Shown piece by piece: positions 1-12,112 of a stretch of DNA of 64,000 bases. The stretch covers positions 1 to 64,000 of the forward strand of contig JABCPU010000119.1 in the NCBI GenBank assembly GCA_016800925.1, written 5' to 3'. The stretch's first letter is position 1. The number at the start of each line of letters is the position of its first letter. Under the pieces are notes generated by a model, which had not been told where the DNA came from, ran no database searches, and saw nothing but the letters and a program-made list of their open reading frames with translations. The translations under genes and the position numbers were made by a program. The stretch is from Suillus spraguei. Taxonomy: Eukaryota > Basidiomycota > Agaricomycetes > Boletales > Suillaceae.

Positions 1-1890
1 TACAGTCTTAACAACTAGGATGTATGGATTGGGTGTCCAGATGTCCATGGATCAGACCTGAATGTACAGTATATGACAGAAGGAAACTATAGTACAGATG
101 CGTTGAGCATATGAGTCAGAGTCATGTTACGTAATATACAAGGTAAAGATGAGATGAAAATGAATAGGGGCACGTATGATTGTAACAATATTTGCCAGGG
201 CTGCAGTAGCCTAATATTCAAGACATGTTAGATAGATAGAACAACACAGGTTAATTTAAATGTGTGAACCTTCTTGCTTGGTGTTGGAGTAGATGATGAG
301 TGGAGGCTGGCGGCCAGTTCATAGACAGGCCAGAACTAAGACTGCAGATAGAGAACAATGTGGCCACCACATCTCCAAGATTATTGGGGTCTTCTTCAAG
401 ATCTTTGCTTCTAGGGTGGGTATAGGCGGAGGCTCACCATCAGGCTCCATTGTGAGATGACGAATGATACAGCATACCTTTTCATCAATCAAACGGAGCA
501 GCAGGAGGGGGTCAGTGAGGATAGCAGACGCATGCACATCAGACACACCCATCAAAGCTGCCTAAGCAAGGATGAATGTCACAGGTGGATGGAGGAGGAG
601 GGAGTGAGCCTGGAGGGAGTGCAGCAGAGCTGAGAGATGTTGAAGATGTGTAACGATGATGAGATCGATGGTATGAACGAGGTGGTGGTTCTACAGTGAT
701 GCTGAGATTTGCAGAGTAAGGGCCGTGATCATGCTGGATTTGATTTGGGATTGGGGTCAATACAATGTGGCCGCCTGTGTCTCTAAGGCCCGGATACACT
801 GGAAACCAGCAAGTGCATCAGCAGCAAGGGATTTGGCAGATAAAAATGAGACTTACCATGTGTTCTGGCAGAATGTGTTTGCTCGAAGCAGCATATGCCA
901 CTAATCGTTTGACTGCTCAATAGCACTGAGCGTGGTGGGTGGGGAGGCACTGCAGCAATATGAGCAAAGATTGATGTTCCTAGTTCAGTGAATGAGCCAA
1001 GGGAAAAATAGAGGGAGATGATAATGTACTGCCTCAGGCTGAGATTCAGCAAGCAAATGAGGGGACACGCACTAAGACTACTTGGTAGTAAGCCTGTGTT
1101 AAATTTTCCGACTATAGACTCACTGAATAATGAGCTAAACCTGACAGGGAAAGGGATACCGGCAACCCTTGCACTGCTTTATGGAATATAAACTGCTGAG
1201 GCTGATTTAAATTGAGAGACGAAATTTTCTTTAACTAAAACACTTGCTCACCACTCCAAAGTAGTCTTTCAGTTTGCCAGCTGAGCAGAAAGACAGCCAC
1301 ACATTCATTTCATTTTCTTCACTCCTTCAAGTTCATTTTACCGCAGACTTCAATGGAGTCTAATTCGTGCCATAAGTTTTTTTTTGAACACCAAGGTTGA
1401 GAAACTCACTTGGTCCAAGCACGCCGCAAAGCCAAGGATCTAGCGCTAGACAATCCAGGTAAATAGTAGCATCATACATTGTACATTCACGCTCACCTCA
1501 ACATTGTCGTCAAGCTCAGTATGGCAACCTCTCAAAGCCTGAAGCAAGCAGTCACACAAGCATGAACTTTCAACTTTGGGCAAAGTCGGCCCTGTCCCAA
1601 CTGACCACAGTGACCAGGCAAAGTCTGGCAAAGGTAAGTCCTTCAGATTACTGATGATTACATGCAGTAATTACTTACCATGTGGCACAACGTGTTCAGT
1701 TCTGAGTCGCAGAACGATGGCAACAGTAGTTGCAGTGCCTGCCAAAAACAAAAACATCAAAAGCAGTAGTAAGTCTCATTTCCTGCAGAAATATTAGAAG
1801 CTTACTCACATTGATCAGAACGACCACTATTCGCTTCAGATTCAGAGGACTCAGAGGAAACTCAAATGTCATGGTGGCAGCGATCCAAGA
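1..1890. other. No supported gene; AT-balanced intergenic sequence
   Basis: Only short overlapping open frames lie here. Minus-strand frames at about 319-1052 are proline/serine-rich but show no family pattern, and no splice chain joins them. From about 1580 to 1890 short plus-strand frames alternate with GT...AG pairs and could be 5' exons of the DUF6532 gene that follows. I see no tRNA or long repeat. Confidence 0.4.
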
Positions 1891-1896
1891 AAGGTC

Positions 1897-3638
1897 ATGC
1901 TTCATCACAGTGTTGCCACATGGCACTTACTAACTTACACTGCAGTGCGCAAGTCAGCCATCAATATTGAATCAGAGCCTGAGTCAGATGCTAGCATGTC
2001 CAAAAGCGCCAAAGACTCAGAATCTGAGACAGAACCTGCAGAAAGTGTTGCCAAGGGGTTGTCAGGAGAAGTGAGTACTTACAATACAGTGTTTGGTACT
2101 TACCTAGCCTTCACACTACTAGATTCCTACAATGGCCCCTGAAGAGGCCTTACCAAGGCCAAACAGCAGCCATATCACCATCCCCAAAGGCCATGAGCGC
2201 ATCACAGTCATCAAGGACTCCTCCTCCACCCGTTTGGGGGTCACAACTGGAGCCATTGAATGCGAGACAGAGAAAGCATGCAGCGGAGGTAAGTTATTTT
2301 TTTACTACTTAGCTGTAACTAACAGTATTACCTGTGCCAACAATAGGTCCCCTTGTGGGACCCGATAATGACAAGCTTGTCATTTGAGTCCCAGCATCCC
2401 ACCTCGCATGTCAAGAAGACCAGTAGGACCTGTTCTGAAGAATCCATTCTGCTTGAAGATGAGGCTAAAGACTCAGACGACTCCAATGTTGGCTCCCTCA
2501 ATATCAAGTCCAAGGCTCACAGCGATGCTGAATCTGAGGCTGAGTCCCATGAATCCTCGCTTCATGTACTAGATCCTATGGCACGTATTGTTTACACAAA
2601 GACAGGGTCAGTCCGACTCACAGACCAGAACATCGAGCTCCACAAGGTCATTCAACGAGGCATTCTCAAAGTCAAGGCATACATCGCCTTCAAGCACAGG
2701 TACCCTGATCTCATAACCAAGAACGTATATACACGCGACATATTGCTAAAGGCTGCATGGTACCACACTGCAGCACCAATCGAGAAACGGATGCAGACAG
2801 ATGACAAGTATTTGTTGGCGCTCACAAATCTAGTAAGTGTTATATCTTTACTGTAAACTACCATTGACATTATTCATAGATCGATGCTCGTGCTAGTCTA
2901 TTTCACAGCGACATCAAGGAAGTGACTAGTAAGAGTATTATAGGTTACTTCCGTCTGGGTGGCTCTGACTCCAATGCAATCATTGATCGGCTTCTCACAA
3001 GTCATTCATACATTTTCCCATAATCATTTGATGTTCGTTTTTTTTTGTATGAAGTTGTTGTCGTGCTGATGAATCACATTGTTCAAGGCTGCTGGCCTCC
3101 CTTCGCCGAACCAACAGAAACTGTATCAAACACAGCCTGTGTTCCTCATCCTACATGAGGTATTCTTCAAACAGTTGAAGTCCGTTGGTGTGCAGTTTAG
3201 CCAGCGCTTCTGTGATATTGTGAAGAACAAGGGTGGCCGCCCGGAGATTCCAATCCCCATGTTGGCCATAGTTTGCACTGCAGTAAGTCTTACCATATTT
3301 CTATTTGTCTGCTCATTGCTGTTCTTTGCTGCTAGATTCGTGCTACCCTACTCGCAAAGTGGAACAAGTCAAGTGATGACTTTAAATTCATGGGTAATCA
3401 GTTCTTGGATATCTATAACCACCATGTGTCATTGTTGGGCAGTATCCAAAAAAAGGCGCCCATTAAATTTCACAAGATGATGTCTGACATATATGAGGAA
3501 GTCAAGTAAGTCTAGGTCCGAGCAACTGGCACTTTGCTGACCGTTGTTTGCAGTCGCTTCCGTCATAGCATCAGTGGAGCCTACGACCAAAATGTCAGCC
3601 TCTCATTCTTGGACTTGGACGGTATGGATAATGAGTAA
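1897..3638 (+). CDS. DUF6532-type repeat-family protein (basidiomycete), multi-exon
   Basis: The best-supported part runs from about 2440 to the TAA at 3636-3638. An acidic Ser/Glu-rich N-terminal region (ESEPESDAS, EDEAKDSDDSN, SDAESEAES) leads into a globular region with RLTDQNIELHKVIQRGILK, a segment near VYTRDILLKAAWYH, and then QPVFLILHEVFFKQLKS and PIPMLAIVCTAIRATL. The protein ends LSFLDLDGMDNE. This order matches the DUF6532 family, which is expanded in mushroom genomes and has no known biochemical role. Introns of about 50 nt separate the exons. One junction near 3020-3085 is unclear because the reading frame closes just after SHSYIFP, so a small frame defect is possible there. The 5' end is uncertain. 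It may be a mobile-element-associated or decaying copy. Confidence 0.55.
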
Positions 3639-4410
3639 ATTTTACTGATCGAGTCGTGGCATGTTCCGATCATGGTGCAGAGAGGATCAAATTTCCAGCT
3701 TGTTTCATAGTATTAATCCTGATCTTGTCAATCAAACCACCACTCCCTTTTCATACATCTGTTTCTCTCATATGTTACTGCACAGATACCCAATTTTAAT
3801 GATCATTAATTTGTTGCTGTACTCGTTAAGTGTGAAAAGTCTGTCTAACTTTGAGTCTTTGACTAGGTCAATGTAAGCTTGTCTAGCTTTCTCTAATTTT
3901 TCTAGGTTGGCAAAAGTTTTTCGTCAATTGAAATGAGGTAAAATAGCATTCGCTAGCCTTCTAATCTGTGCTATTAGGACAACTTCGATTAAATGTCTCT
4001 AAATACTGTAAATCGCACTAAGTTAGCACAGGAAGGTTTTCCTGATGTACTCCGACCCAGAGTTTATTCAATGATATTATGGCATATGGTGAGGTCACCT
4101 TGAAACAATCACTGCAGCCAAAAATATCACCGGCCGTGTTGATTATGGTATTGGCCGCACACTTCCCTCAGATCCAGATCATCATTCAAACACTGCACAG
4201 CAAACTCGGTTTCAATCCCTTATCTTGGTTGTTGAGCCAAGTCAGCCAGTCAAGGTCTTGATCAATCACTCCGTCAACTCCTGGCTTATCTTGCATCTAT
4301 CCATCACTCTCGGCAGGTGTGTAACAGAAGTGATACATCAGTATATGGTGTTACATCTGATGGCCTCCTCTGAAGGTTCATCATGATCGGGTTTGTCAAA
4401 ATTAGTAATC
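3639..4410. other. Intergenic, no supported gene
   Basis: Short plus-strand frames at 3661-3876 and 4079-4261 have no family pattern or convincing start. Nothing else was recognised. Confidence 0.4.
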
Positions 4411-4419
4411 CACTCAGCT

Positions 4420-4496
4420 CAATACCAACGCCAAACATTGTAAGATAAGCTTTGTGCGGCACGAAGTTTATCTTACAATGTTTGGCGTTGGTATTG
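4420..4496 (+). repeat. Near-perfect 77-bp palindrome (foldback hairpin)
   Basis: A 29-bp perfect inverted repeat (left arm 4420-4448, right arm 4468-4496) continues inward for nine more pairs to a one-base loop at 4458. The only imperfections, 4449/4467 and 4453/4463, are both G-T oppositions on the plus strand, so a plus-strand RNA would form a continuous 38-pair stem with two G-U wobbles. It lies about 780 bp after the DUF6532 gene. It could be a miRNA-like precursor, a tiny foldback element or a cruciform-forming site. No target-site duplication was evident. Confidence 0.85.
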
Positions 4497-5236
4497 GAGA
4501 CAGCTGTAAGGACTCCATGTCCTCTGCGCCCAGCCCCAACACTTTAGATCAAACTCTGACGCTCAGACCTTACGACGCGTTCCAGACCGTCCACGTGACC
4601 TAGTGATGCGAACAGTGTCACACTTCGCATCCGGAAGTCACGCGGATACATTCCTTCTTCCTTTACTGCCGTCGTCAACACATATGCTCCTGGTCCCTAT
4701 CCTTTACAACAACTTCGTCATCTCTGTCAACTTTCAGTCCCTTTCTCTCGTTAATGTCACCCCTACTCTCAATTCGCCGTCTCAAAACTAATATTCGACC
4801 CTCGCTATTCTACCAAAACCATACTCATTATACCGCCACTCATTCAAATTTTCGTACTCTCGTTCCTCTCCGTTCTACTCTACCCTGTCAAGCGCGACGC
4901 CACTCTCTTCTGCCTCCGCTCTCACCTAATCGTCCGGCTCATCCATCGCCGAGGACCCTTAACCGCTTTCATATATATACCGCACATGTAGACTCTCGTA
5001 TCGACGGTGAATCCGATGCAGCGAATTCTATCCTAGATTCCCCGCTCAAAAAGCACCTTAGAAAGTCCTTAGAGCGTCTCGTCTGCTAATCTCTCTCGAA
5101 AGTATAGTCCTGTTTGTGTCCTAACTACGTCGATTCGTCCCTCGCCGCTATCGCCTCTCACCTCTCTTATCTCACTCTCGTTCTGTTCTCTTTTCCCCTT
5201 CGAACCACCGCAAGCCTTACAGTGGTCATAACAACT

Positions 5237-5456
5237 ATGGGCGCATCGACCGTCTCGTACTCAATGGAGTATGATGATTCGAAATGTCATATCACAAGTA
5301 GGTGCGTTAAATGCGCCGTAGGGCCACTGATGCTGACTATTTTGCAACAGAGAATCTCGATCCTGCGCTCCTCGTTATCAATAGGATCTACGGCGTATGT
5401 TCCTTCAGTCGCGTGACGTCCAGTGAATGCGACATGTGTATGGACCTGTAGTTTTT
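5237..5456 (+). CDS. Doubtful small gene, product unknown
   Basis: An ATG at about 5237 opens a frame (MGASTVSYSMEYDD). A GTAGGT...CAG intron at about 5295-5350 can splice it to a short exon containing NLDPALLVINRIYG that stops soon after. An upstream frame from 4754 to 5089 is Pro/Ser/Arg-rich and could be leader sequence or a separate exon. No family was recognised and coding potential is weak. It sits tail to tail with the sugar porter. Confidence 0.2.
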
Positions 5457-5828
5457 GAGACCCTAGTACATTTGCGATAAAACGATGATAGATAAAGCTG
5501 TGTATCAATGAACTTATGATGAGTGATGATGCTGGTCCTCCCCGTGGCATATGATGACTCATGAGTCTCGCGTCGACATTCAGGTCCGTATACCAAAGGA
5601 GAACATCAAAGAACGCGGACGCGCTGATCGTGGTGGAGGTTGGCGGCGGTGACTGGCCAGGCTCCGTCAAAAATCACAAAAAAGAGATTAAAACGTTATC
5701 ACTTTTCCGTCGTGCTCAGGCGTAGCTGTCAGGATTGCGAGTTCACAACGGTAGCTCAGAGTTGATGAATAGTGAATTATTGCCATAGGTATACGTGACA
5801 CGCGAGCTGGGTAATCCACTGTACCCCC

Positions 5829-7694
5829 TTAACCCCTGTATAATTTCGAAAACCAAAGTGTCGAGCAGAGTAGTGCCGCTGCAAAGAGATAAAATATTCT
5901 TCCTTCCTTCATTGGATCGCCATTTGCAAGAAAATTGCGCAGAGGAAGAAAGACCAGGCCAATGACAAAATTGCTCGACCCTTAGAAGCTGAAGTTGGAG
6001 ACGGAATTTCGAAGGCACAGATGAATGCTCACAGTTCAGCGACAAACCCACTGATGAAATCGCGGACACAGCCTGTATGGGGTCAGTAAAGGAACGATGC
6101 ACTTTGTGAAAAAAACTGACACGGGGTGGTGCCACCTCGGGGATGATGACGAACGGAATGGGACCTAATCCGAAGGCAAATGACCTTCAAAATAACATGA
6201 GTTGGGTAGAGAAGTTAGATATGATATGAACTACGTACATAACGAAGGTGGTGATTGCGATACTGGACAAAGTCACCAGACCGTTATTCAGTCCATAGCC
6301 GACAGCCAGATGAGACAGGAGTGCGCCAGCAACTGATATTTGGATCAGTTGTTTCCTTCCCACTCGCTAAGCATCTGCGTTAAGTTGCTGCAAATACTTG
6401 GACACGACCAAACTTGCCTCAATAAGGAAGATCGGCGGGAAAGTCATGAAAAAGTTGACAATTGTGATTGCCAGCGAAACATATGATGCCAATTCGGGGA
6501 GAGATTTAGAGAGTATATCGTTACTATAGTACAAGACTATGGTATATTGAGAAATATTATATTGTGCAAGTGATGTTCTGCTTACCTGCGTTAATTCCTG
6601 ATATTTGTTGGGATGTCATAGCGGCAATAATTGTCAATAGAGGCCGACGAAGTTCAGTAGAGGCGACCAGTTGAGGAATAGTCATTGCAGGCTGGCGACC
6701 AGTTGAGAGGTGTTCTGTGGTGCTGTCACCGTCTGACAACAGAGGTTCCTCACTGTCTCGTTCCTCGGCTAAAGATAAAATCAGAGGAATTGTCTCAGCA
6801 GGTTGGTATCTGCTCACGATCTGTACGCGAAACATCATGATCTTTGCCCCACAATCTGCGAATAGCTAACTTCTCTTGATCAACCAGTCCCTTTCGGTTG
6901 AGATACGAAGGGGACTCTACGACAAACGGACTGATGAAATACTGGAAAATAGATATTCCCGACGAGATGAACAGTACCAAGCGCCATTGTCGGGGAGTGG
7001 CGAGACCGAAGCCCATTCCCTGGGTGACCATGATACCGATGACTATAGCCAGCTGTGTTAGGACGCCTAACGAGACAGTCAATCAATACTACTGGTGGTT
7101 GATAAACAAAGAAACGGCGCGAACCCAAGTTCCCCTTGATCTTGGCTGGTGCTATCTCAGACAGGTATATAGGACAAAGGCAAATGCCTAGGCCTGCAGC
7201 AAGGCCAACAAGAAATCTGTGGGCGTGGGAGATTGAAGTAGTGGATATCATGAAGTACATACCTGCCCAGAATGAGTGGACCAACGGAGGAAGACAGACC
7301 GAATATGGCAGAACCAGCAGCCGTGAGCACAGCGCTGAGACGAGAAGCGCCTTTCCGCCCATAACGGTCCATAACAATGTTAGCGCTCAGACTACCGAAG
7401 AAGCCTCCCAGGGTATACATGGACGTCACAACAGAGAATGTTGCGTCGGACATAGGAATACATGTGGGCAGGCCATAGTACATTGGGGTAGTTGCATCAG
7501 CGATTTTACACGTCAGGACAGCTTGTAGCTGATTCAAAGCGGACGTGTGATAACCATACTTACAGAAGGACGTGGTCAGGACATAAACTTGAGAGGGAGT
7601 ATCATTGGGTAGATACCTGAAATGAAACAGTGAGGACCCATAGGCATACGAGCCAGCCGTACTTTGTAAATGTGTGAGCGTCTTCAGAAGTCAT
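5829..7694 (-). CDS. MFS sugar porter (hexose/GLUT-Vps73-like), 10 exons
   Basis: A 12-helix major facilitator of the sugar porter family, expected to import hexoses across a membrane. Ten exons join into 466 residues with no internal stop. Start: ATG at 7692-7694 (MTSEDAHTFTKYGW), then SFQYGYHTSALNQLQ, the first-loop motif DRYGRKGAS, PIYLSEIAPAKIKGNLG in the middle, RRLWGKDHDV in the central loop, TSQQISGINAVLYYSNDI, RVGRKQLIQISVAG, and the carboxyl motif SFAFGLGPIPFVIIPEVAPP. It ends in SKLYRG with TAA at 5829-5831. Introns: 7559-7616, 7217-7262, 7067-7124, 6769-6817, 6537-6585, 6367-6417, 6185-6238, 6073-6120 and 5981-6032. Intron 6367-6417 begins with GC rather than GT (GAG|GCAAGT); only this junction restores the family motif IERVGRKQ. 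The gene is divergent from the GH13 gene. The substrate cannot be read from sequence. Confidence 0.9.
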
Positions 7695-8065
7695 CTGAAA
7701 CCCACAAAGACCGCAGTCAGCGTGCGCCCGAGTCTACTGACATAATGTGTCAAAAGTCACGTTACATCCTTAGCTAATAATGGAAAAAAGTAATTTCTTG
7801 ACCCTGGAGAAGATTTTCATTTTACCTCCCTTGACAGAACATCATCTAATCATCTACTGCTTCCACATGCAATGACCGTCATTCCGTACCTTCACCGTTT
7901 CCAATTCGGGCCCTGGCAAGCCGCACTACAAAAAGTTCATCAGAATGTTGTACTCTATTGTCTTCCAGCTGCGTCCTGCCCGACTCTCACTCTTTTTGCT
8001 CCCAATTTTTGCTGGCCCATCTGCTGGCCTCCACGCTCCTTACAATTCACGTTATTTTGTGTATC
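7695..8065. promoter_or_regulatory. Shared intergenic region between divergent sugar porter and GH13 gene
   Basis: These 371 bp separate the start codons of the transporter (-) and the amylase-like gene (+), so promoters for both must lie here or in the first exons. No specific transcription-factor site was assigned. Short plus-strand frames crossing it look like leader sequence. Confidence 0.4.
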
Positions 8066-10411
8066 ATGCCACACATTGCGTTGCTTGCAGCTGCCCTTCT
8101 TGCGTTTGCCTTGCCTCTTGTTTATGCCGCCACTGCCGACCAATGGCGAGGTCGTTCAATTTATCAGTGCGCATATATACCCATTTCACCAAGTATCTGA
8201 TTGTTTAATCTTTGTAGAGTCATCATTGATAGATATGCTTTGCCGGATGGTGCTGACCCCAACCAATGCCCCCCGGGCACTCGTACATGGTGCGGTGGGA
8301 CCTGGAATTCGTAAGCACTGCAAGCACTCATTTTTACTTCATCCTGACCTCCCACAGTCTTCGCCAGAATCTAGACTATATCCAAGACGCAGGTTTTACT
8401 GCAGGTATGTACAACTTCACTCATAATTGTTAAGATGTCTGACTTGATATTTTAGTCTGGATAAGTCCTGTTTCTCAAAACTATGAGGGTCCGACTACGC
8501 CATATGGAGACCCCTACCACGGATACTGGATTGCAGATGCTTCTCAACTCAATGCTCGGTTTGGCACGTCTGATGATCTCAAGAACCTTTCAGATGAGCT
8601 GCATCGTCGCGGAATGTGAGTGGATTCATAGACACCAACATTCACATTGTTGAATCTTTCAAGGTACTTGATGGTTGATGTCGTTGTCAACGATGTCATG
8701 GCCACCTCAATAACCCCGATTTATCTACATATATGTTCAAAGAGCAGGTAAAATTTCTGCGTGCTATGTACATTCAATCGTTGACTCGTTCACACGTAGT
8801 CGCAATACCACCCATATTGTGTCATAGATTGGAGCAACACCACCAGCGAGGAACGATGCTGGTTAGGCGACACCGTTGTCCCTCTTGCTGACCTCAACAC
8901 AGAAGACCCAACGGTTGTTGCCGGGTTCAGTTCCTGGATTCAGTCCTTGGTTAAGGAATACAACATTGATGGACTCCGAATTGATGGTAAGTGTGTTCAA
9001 CCAATCTCATCATCACAATATAATGAATATTTTGTCAGCTGCGAAGTAAGGCTTTCCTTGTTCCCCCTACTCACACTAACTGAGGTGTAGACATGTCAAC
9101 ATCGGGTTCTGGCCCGTGTTCTGTAGCAGTGCTGGTGTATTTTGTATAGGAGAAGTCTTTGGTTCCGATATCGAGTAAGATCTCAACGATCCATCCTCTC
9201 TGCTTAACACAAGTTTCTATTGCAGCGACGCCCCTCTCTACCAGGGACCCAATGCCCTTGACTCAATTCTGAACTACCCCATGTATACCGCACTCCTTAA
9301 TGCGTTCACCATTCCTGGGCCGCAGAATGCAAGTGCCGTTACAGATATGATTGCGCAGGAGGCAACGAAGTTCAAGGTATGTGATCCTCACTTATCTCTG
9401 GATGCACTTTAATTGTTGTAGGACCCCACGCTTCTCGGGAACTTTATCGAAAATCAGGATATTCCTCGCTGGGCGAATCTCTCTGTTGATCCACAATCTT
9501 TATAGTAAGTTATTTCCCAATTGTATCTTGCAGGTCCCGACTTGAAACAGCAACGTCATGGTTTTTAACTTTATGACTGACGGGTGGGTGATTTGTATAC
9601 TTTCGCCAACGAATTGCTGACATTTCACAAGCATACCCATTGTGTATTATGGTCAAGAGCAGGGCTTTAGCGGGAACAGCGATCCTGTAAGATGACTGCT
9701 AATTTATTTTGATGCGCCTTAACGCCGCCGTCCCGCCGCAAGTATAATCGTGAGGCAATGTGGCCTTCGAAATATGCCAACACTACAACATACCAACTCA
9801 TGACCACATTGAATCAGGTATGCCATAGTTTGCATTTGACGGCTTAATGTTAGACATCACCTCACAGTTCCGCAACTTCTTGGTTAACAACACGCAATGG
9901 GCAACCACGCCAACAAAGGTGCTCACAACATCACCCTACGGCATCGCAACCTTGAAGGGGGATTGTGTCTCCATCATGACTAATATCGGATCTCCCGTAA
10001 GCGCATGTGAACATATTCGATCTTTTCTGATCTTACCATACCCTATTATTAGCCTCAGAACGTCAGTATTCCCGCATATACCCCATATCTTGCAAGCACG
10101 TCACTCACCAAGTCAGCTGCTTCTCAAATTAACTTCGGGCATCAGAACTCACAACCTGTTATAGTGTGTTGACTTGTCAAGAATGGACAGTGGGCAGTAA
10201 TGGCACTGTCAACGTGCAGTATAGTTTAGGAGGCGTGCCTGTTGTTCTCTATCCTACCACTCTTCTGCAGGATTCTGGTTTGTGCGGAAATCCGGACACG
10301 ACGGGTTCGACCAAGTACGTATCGTCGGCCCCGCCCATTCATTGTCCTGTTGTATCTCTTTTGGCTGTATTTTTTTCTTTGTTGTTGTGCTTTTTGTGTT
10401 GTTTTCTGTAA
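8066..10411 (+). CDS. GH13 alpha-amylase-like enzyme, probably secreted and GPI-anchored; one frameshift
   Basis: Alpha-glucan-acting glycoside hydrolase or transglycosylase. ATG 8066 gives a signal peptide (MPHIALLAAALLAFALPLVYA), then WRGRSIYQ, TRTWCGGTW, GFTAVWISPV, SQLNARFGTSDDLKNLS, MYLMVDVVVN, YNIDGLRID + AAKHVNIGF (nucleophile Asp), FCIGEVFGSD (acid/base Glu), FIENQDIPRW, TDGIPIVYYGQEQGF and a C-terminal beta domain (LTCQEWTVGSNG, DSGLCGN). The family histidines of conserved regions I and IV are replaced: VVND where VVNH is usual and ENQD where ENHD is usual. A 7-nt exon at 9039-9045 sits inside region II. The tail ends in a hydrophobic stretch (VVSLLAVFFSLLLCFLCCFL) after a Ser/Thr-rich spacer, as in GPI-anchored proteins. 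At about 8706-8712 the frame slips by one base between VMATS and NPDLSTYMF; no splice site explains it. The last intron (about 10103-10163) is a weak assignment. Confidence 0.85.
9039..9045 (+). other. 7-nt microexon in GH13 gene (catalytic region II)
   Basis: CTGCGAA lies between a GT...AG intron at 8987-9038 and another at 9046-9090. It supplies most of the AAK that follows the nucleophile Asp of region II (LRID-AAKH). Skipping it would shift the frame and destroy the active site. Confidence 0.85.
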
Positions 10412-10459
10412 TGTTTAGGGATGCGGCCCGCCCATTCATCGTCCTGTTGTATCTCTTTT
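10327..10459 (+). repeat. Direct repeat of about 35 bp at the 3' end of the GH13 gene
   Basis: Copies at 10327-10362 and 10425-10459 differ by one substitution and one C. The first copy lies in the terminal exon. A GT (10312) ... AG (about 10418) pair could splice it out and use the second copy, giving a different hydrophobic tail that stops at 10552-10554. Confidence 0.75.
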
Positions 10460-12112
10460 TTGGAGTCATAATTTCTCTCGAGCACTCTCGGGCCTTAGGG
10501 TATGTCACAGCATACTGTGACTCAGCAGGCATAATATCGGTGATGTCCTGTTAGTTAGTAGGTAAGTTGATTTGACTGTATCATTGAAACTAGGGGGTCA
10601 AGGTATCCCGGAGTAGATTGTGCTGTTGTCAAAATAAACTGACTAGTAATCGCGCATCCGTCATGATGCAGAGATTTCACGAAATACAATGCCTGCCAAT
10701 TCGGTTTATGAACAGACTGGAAAGGTCGGACACAATACGCTTTGATTCTTGAAGGCGACTCTGGAGACCCCACTTTTATTACTAGGCAGCAGTACCTTGC
10801 CACGCTTTCGATTTCAAGTACATACTAGCACCTTTCTAGATAACAGAATCATTTCCATAAATTACCCCCCGCAGAATTTTTTTGTGATCGCTACTCCAAG
10901 ATAGCAGTCGCCATTAGTAATATCGCATGAGACTTCCGAAGTTGAAAACTTATGTGGCCTCTGATTGGCACGGCCCGAAAAAGGTGACATGGGAGTCTGA
11001 ACGTCTACAAGACAACAAAATTGCCCCGACAAGGGACGAAGACCGAGATAATTCTAATTCACTATCATTAGCAACAGGTTCAATATGATTGACATTACCA
11101 CTAAGTATACATGGGGTTTCTGGAAACACTGAACGCGGTTAGCAGATACTAAAAAAACGAGGACAATGAGACACTGTCACCACCTTGAAGGCCAGACATG
11201 GAGGATTGGAGACGAGGGTCTCATCTTCCCACAAAACGGTGGCCACGCAGCAATCCAGTTCATCACAAACATAACATCGAAACCACACGCGACCTCGAAC
11301 TCGACATCGGTAGTGAGAGTACGGCAATGAATCACTGAGGCCATGGGAATTTTAGCAAAAGGCGAACTTGGGCCCAAATGGCCGAGCGAACGAGCAATCG
11401 AGGAAGATGAGATAAGAATACGATTCAATGTCAAAAGCAACAGAAGACCAACGATTCGAATGAGGTCCCAGCGGATGGTAAAACACGATATAACCCTTAT
11501 GGCAGCGGGAATAAATTTACATGACACATTAGAATGGTCGCACAGGGTGTTCGGAAGCCAATGGCAGCACTTACCTTAATAGGAAGGTTCTGAGAAGTGG
11601 AAGCCTTGGAAGTAGAGCACGCTGTCCATACTGAAGTGTAAAACTCGCTTCTCCGACGGGAGTTTGTTTGAAAGCAAAGCCATCGCCAAACAAACACACG
11701 AGACGTCCATTTACGGTAATCAAAGTTGAACGTTGAACTTCACCACTAGGAGCAAACCATTACTAGGCCTTTAGGACTCGGAGTCTACGAAGCGGTCATT
11801 CCCTCGGTCGTATTCATTAAGCTAGCAAAGTCTAAGCGGAGGCTGCACCTATCTGTATATCTTGTTACTCCTGCAGGAGTATGCTGCTATCTGTGAGTAC
11901 TGTGTCTAGTCACATTTCAGTAGGGCGATCAAAGATATTTCTATTCGTGCTTCCAGCTGGAGAAGACTTATTAGATATTTCAGATTCTCCTCTTTCATGC
12001 TAAGCACGTGAGGGTCACAGAACTGATGGTTGCAATTGAAATTTCAGGTTGTTTATTTCACACATCACTCCTTGGACCTCTCTCTAGCATCAACATCAAG
12101 CTTGTCGACAAA
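10412..12112. other. Intergenic, no recognised gene
   Basis: Minus-strand frames at 11139-11697 include a hydrophobic run (LIRIVGLLLLLTLNRILISS) but no start, splice chain or family pattern that I can support. The remainder shows only short random frames. Confidence 0.4.

Noticed and set aside
10103..10163. Second frameshift near the end of GH13
   Set aside because: A GTCACT...TAG intron of about 61 nt gives LAST-VLTCQEW in frame, so a mutation is not required, although the donor is weak.
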